A DNA stretch of 8,251 bases, taken from Planctomycetota bacterium. Its GTDB lineage: Bacteria; Planctomycetota; Planctomycetia; Planctomycetales; Planctomycetaceae. The notes below the pieces were generated by a model. It saw nothing but the letters and a program-made list of their open reading frames with translations. It did no database searches and was not told the origin of the DNA. The DNA is taken from the NCBI GenBank assembly GCA_024278285.1, contig JAJRTM010000412.1, positions 1-8,251 on the forward strand, read 5' to 3'. Shown here piece after piece: positions 5,735 to 8,251 of this stretch (position 1 is its first letter; the number at the start of each line of letters is the position of its first letter). The position numbers and the translations under genes are program-made.

Positions 5735-7927
5735 ATGGCAACTCAGACATTCAATTGTTTTGATAAACAGCAGGTTGTTCGATCAATAGCCGAGGCTGCG
5801 GATGTCTCACAGCATCAGGTCAGTAAGGCAATCGATCTTCTTGAACAAGGGAATACGCTTCCTTTTATTGCGAGATATCGCAAAGAAGCAACCGGCGGGT
5901 TAGACGAAACGGCTTTGCGATTGATCGAAGATGCACTTGGCAAAGCACATGAATTAGCCAAGCGTAAAACGACCATCCTGAAAACGATTGATCAGCAAAA
6001 GCTTCTTACGCCGCAGCTTCAAAAGCAAATTGAGCAGTGTCAAGATAAACAATTGCTGGAAGATTTGTATTTGCCTTTCAAGCCGAAAAGACGCACGCGG
6101 GCGGCGATGGCTCGGGAACGCGGATTGCAACCGCTGGCTGATTTGCTACTGAAGCAACAAGTACTCAAACAGTCTCGCTTTGAAGTTTTGAAATCGTTTG
6201 TTGATCCTGAAAAACAACTGCCGGATTTTGATGCTGTCATCCAGGGGGCATGCGATATTGTTGCAGAGCAATGGGCGGAAAATGTTGAGACGCGCCGTTG
6301 GATGTGCGAGCAGGCAAGTTCATTCGGGAAAATTCATTCGCTGATTAAACGCGGCAAGAAAGAAGAAGCGACCAAGTTTGAGATGTATTTCGATCACCAG
6401 GAACGAGCCGCTCGCGTCCCTTCGCATCGACTGCTGGCAATGAAACGAGGCGAAGCAGATGGAATGCTGCGAGTAAAAATCGAACTCGATAACGAATTTG
6501 TGCTTCGTAAACTGAAATCAAAATTGATCACAAATTATGAGTTTGAATTTAGCCGGGATTTGCTTAACACGGTAGAAGATTGTTACCAGCGTTTGTTGCT
6601 CCCCGCAGCCGAATCAGTCACGATGCAGACGCTAAAAGAGCAGGCTGATGAGGAAGCGATTCAGGTGTTTGTTAAGAACCTGCGTGAACTTTTGCTGGCA
6701 GCTCCTGCTGGTCCGAAGGTGACGATGGGGATTGATCCGGGCTTTCGGACCGGCTGCAAAGTCGCAGTGGTGGATGGCACGGGGAAGTTTCTGGAAAGTT
6801 GTACGATTTTTCCGACGCCGCCCCGTAACGATACCGAAGGGGCTGCAAAGAAATTGCGAGAATTGATTTCGCGTCATCACGTCAAACTAATTGCCATCGG
6901 TAACGGCACCGCTTCTCGCGAGACAGATGCGTTCGTCAGCGATTTGCTCAAAGAACTGAATGCTCAATTCGATGCAAGCCAGAGTATTGGCAAAGTGATG
7001 GTCAGCGAATCGGGGGCTTCGATTTATTCAGCCAGCGAATTGGCGACGCGCGAATATCCTGATTTGGATGTCACGGTTCGCGGAGCAATCTGCATCGCGC
7101 ATCGCTTGCAAGACCCATTAGCAGAGTTAGTGAAGATCGATCCGAAATCGATTGGCGTTGGGCAGTATCAGCACGATGTGAATCAGACGCAACTCAAGCA
7201 TGGTCTGGAACGCGAAGTGCAATCGTGTGTGAATTTGGTGGGGGTTGATCTCAATATGGCGAGTAGTTCGCTGTTGTCGCATGTCGCAGGGATTGGTCCG
7301 AAACTGGCAGAACGAATTGTTGAACATCGCGATTCACAGGGGCGGTTTGAATCGCGAAAAAAATTATTGGATGTTCCCAAATTGGGCCGCAAAGTGTTTG
7401 AGCAGGCAGCCGGTTTTCTGAGAATTCGCGACGGAAAACATCCGCTGGATAACTCGGCTGTCCATCCGGAAAGTTATTATATTGTCGAAAAGATGGCAAC
7501 AAAACTGGGCGTTGCGACCAGCCAACTGGTTGGAAGTTCCACGTTAGCTGCGAGTTTGAACGCTGCCGATTTTGTTGATGACAAATGTGGACTGCCAACC
7601 GTTCAGGATATTCTGGAAGAGTTAGCCAAGCCGGGACGTGATCCGCGTAGTGAATTCAAAGTCGCAAAGTTTGCAGAAGGCGTCAACGAAATCGAAGACT
7701 TGAAAATTGGAATGATTCTGGAAGCAGTCGTCACCAATGTCACCAATTTCGGGGCATTTGTCGATTTGGGAGTGCATCAGGATGGATTGATTCACATCTC
7801 GCAACTTGCCAACGAATATATTCAGTCCCCCAGCGATGTCGTTTCGCTTGGCGATGTCGTTCGTGTCAAAGTTTTAGAAGTGGACCTGGACCGCAGACGA
7901 ATTGCCGTTTCGCGAAAACAGGCTTGA
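5735..7927 (+). CDS. tex: Tex family RNA-binding transcription accessory protein
   Basis: Cytoplasmic nucleic-acid-binding protein of the Tex/Spt6-like family, associated with transcription and RNA handling. At 730 residues it is a normal full length. The N-terminal Tex domain carries the signature PFIARYRKEATGGLDE (43-58). A YqgF/RNase-H-like fold begins at GIDPGFRTGCK (332-342). VGQYQHDVNQ (near 475) is a conserved Tex motif. Helix-hairpin-helix units follow (GIGPKLAERIVEHR near 518-531, then LLDVPKLGRKVFEQAAGF). LDNSAVHPESY (near 570) leads into the C-terminal region, and an S1 RNA-binding domain fills about 659-728, so the protein ends where S1 ends. The ATG at 5735 has AAGG ten bases upstream. 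Repeat element B lies just upstream and a candidate terminator overlaps the stop. Nothing suggests a broken gene. Confidence 0.97.
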   Translation: MATQTFNCFDKQQVVRSIAEAADVSQHQVSKAIDLLEQGNTLPFIARYRKEATGGLDETALRLIEDALGKAHELAKRKTTILKTIDQQKLLTPQLQKQIEQCQDKQLLEDLYLPFKPKRRTRAAMARERGLQPLADLLLKQQVLKQSRFEVLKSFVDPEKQLPDFDAVIQGACDIVAEQWAENVETRRWMCEQASSFGKIHSLIKRGKKEEATKFEMYFDHQERAARVPSHRLLAMKRGEADGMLRVKIELDNEFVLRKLKSKLITNYEFEFSRDLLNTVEDCYQRLLLPAAESVTMQTLKEQADEEAIQVFVKNLRELLLAAPAGPKVTMGIDPGFRTGCKVAVVDGTGKFLESCTIFPTPPRNDTEGAAKKLRELISRHHVKLIAIGNGTASRETDAFVSDLLKELNAQFDASQSIGKVMVSESGASIYSASELATREYPDLDVTVRGAICIAHRLQDPLAELVKIDPKSIGVGQYQHDVNQTQLKHGLEREVQSCVNLVGVDLNMASSSLLSHVAGIGPKLAERIVEHRDSQGRFESRKKLLDVPKLGRKVFEQAAGFLRIRDGKHPLDNSAVHPESYYIVEKMATKLGVATSQLVGSSTLAASLNAADFVDDKCGLPTVQDILEELAKPGRDPRSEFKVAKFAEGVNEIEDLKIGMILEAVVTNVTNFGAFVDLGVHQDGLIHISQLANEYIQSPSDVVSLGDVVRVKVLEVDLDRRRIAVSRKQA

Positions 7928-7943
7928 ACGCCGTTTGATTTTT
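7916..7943 (+). terminator. Possible intrinsic terminator overlapping the tex stop
   Basis: AAAC-a-GGC (7916-7923, one bulged A) pairs with GCCGTTT (7930-7936) across a TTGAAC loop, followed by GATTTTT (T-tract 7939-7943). It has a 7-bp stem, short loop and five Ts, which is modest but in the right place. The stop codon lies partly in the loop. The same AAACaGGC can pair instead with an earlier GCCGTTT at 7904-7910. Confidence 0.4.
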
Positions 7944-7973
7944 GGGTTTGTGTTAAGAATTAAAGCTCAATAC

Positions 7974-8017
7974 TTGGCTTCCTCTTCATTGACATGTTAT
8001 ACTGTTCAGTCTAATAA
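7974..8017 (+). promoter_or_regulatory. Sigma70-like promoter region before the last gene
   Basis: Two overlapping readings exist. TTGGCT (7974-7979), an 18-bp spacer and TATACT (7998-8003) pair a fair -35 with a 5/6 -10. Alternatively, a perfect TTGACA (7989-7994) with 17 bp leads to TAATAA (8012-8017), which is a poor -10. Either would give a leader of roughly 110-130 nt before the ATG at 8137. The location between the tex end and a new gene supports a promoter; which pair is used is not decided. Confidence 0.45.
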
Positions 8018-8136
8018 CTGGTTAAGTTTTGCAATTGAAGAGGCAGATATCATAACTTTCCTGTTTTCAGCAGAGGCGCGAGAAGGTATTCTGAACGGTG
8101 CCGGGACTCACTCGATTTCTTAAAAGGTATTTCTTT

Positions 8137-8251
8137 ATGGCTTGGATCGTTCGTACATATCTATTGCTTGCCGTTGTCTGGATGAGCGCTGGGAGCGTCC
8201 TGGCACAGCCGGCTGCACCGGGAAATGATAATCAACCTGCTGCCAATTCAC
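8137..8251 (+). CDS. N-terminus of an unidentified secreted protein (3' end missing)
   Basis: Thirty-eight codons are visible before the window ends. The start reads MAWIVRTY, then a hydrophobic stretch LLLAVVW (residues 9-15), then MSAGSVLAQPAAP. This is a standard Sec signal peptide with probable cleavage after VLA (residue 23). The sequence after it, rich in P, A, N and G, looks like a disordered linker. The start is supported by AAAAGG at 8122-8127, nine bases upstream. A promoter-like region lies about 120 bp upstream. Too little is visible to name a family. Confidence 0.7.
   Translation, partial: MAWIVRTYLLLAVVWMSAGSVLAQPAAPGNDNQPAANS

Noticed and set aside
7902..8123. 73-residue plus-strand frame overlapping the end of tex
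   Set aside because: It begins at a TTG inside the tex S1 coding sequence, runs through the terminator and promoter candidates and has no recognisable domain.

Overview
The window looks like chromosomal DNA of a planctomycete, most likely a Planctomycetaceae/Gimesia-type genus, with base composition near or slightly below 50% GC by eye. The main reason is the first gene. It joins a secreted sugar-dehydrogenase-like propeller to a C-terminal single-haem domain, an architecture typical of the PVC superphylum. A small lysine-tailed protein and long inverted-repeat elements in the intergenic DNA fit this. There is no phage, plasmid, CRISPR or complete insertion sequence, and I see no rRNA or tRNA.

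Layout. Positions 1-2982 (+) hold the 3' part of a large periplasmic propeller/HEAT/cytochrome c protein whose start lies left of the window. After 38 bp comes a membrane-anchored DUF1499 protein (3021-3494, +), probably co-transcribed. A convergent 61-residue lysine-rich protein (3580-3765, -) follows and has a near-perfect Shine-Dalgarno sequence. It is divergent from a full-length xylose isomerase (xylA, 3906-5216, +), with 140 bp between them that include a perfect 10-bp palindrome. A 518-bp gene-free stretch (5217-5734) then holds a foldable GC-box segment and two successive REPIN/MITE-like elements with 31-bp and 26-bp terminal inverted repeats. Full-length tex (5735-7927, +) follows, ending in a possible intrinsic terminator that overlaps its stop codon. 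A sigma70-like promoter region precedes the first 38 codons of a secreted protein that runs off the right edge (8137-8251, +).

How the genes fit together. XylA (pentose isomerisation in the cytoplasm) and the secreted dehydrogenase-like cytochrome protein could both serve plant or algal sugar use. They are separated by an opposite-strand gene and share no operon, so this link is only suggestive. tex is a general transcription-associated gene and looks independent of xylA. The most unusual part of the window is the xylA-tex spacer, where two different inverted-repeat elements of similar size (145 and 152 bp) sit 23 bp apart. I do not see an obviously new multi-gene system here. The candidates for something undescribed are the paired repeat elements, the alternative hairpins at the tex stop codon and the small lysine-tailed protein.
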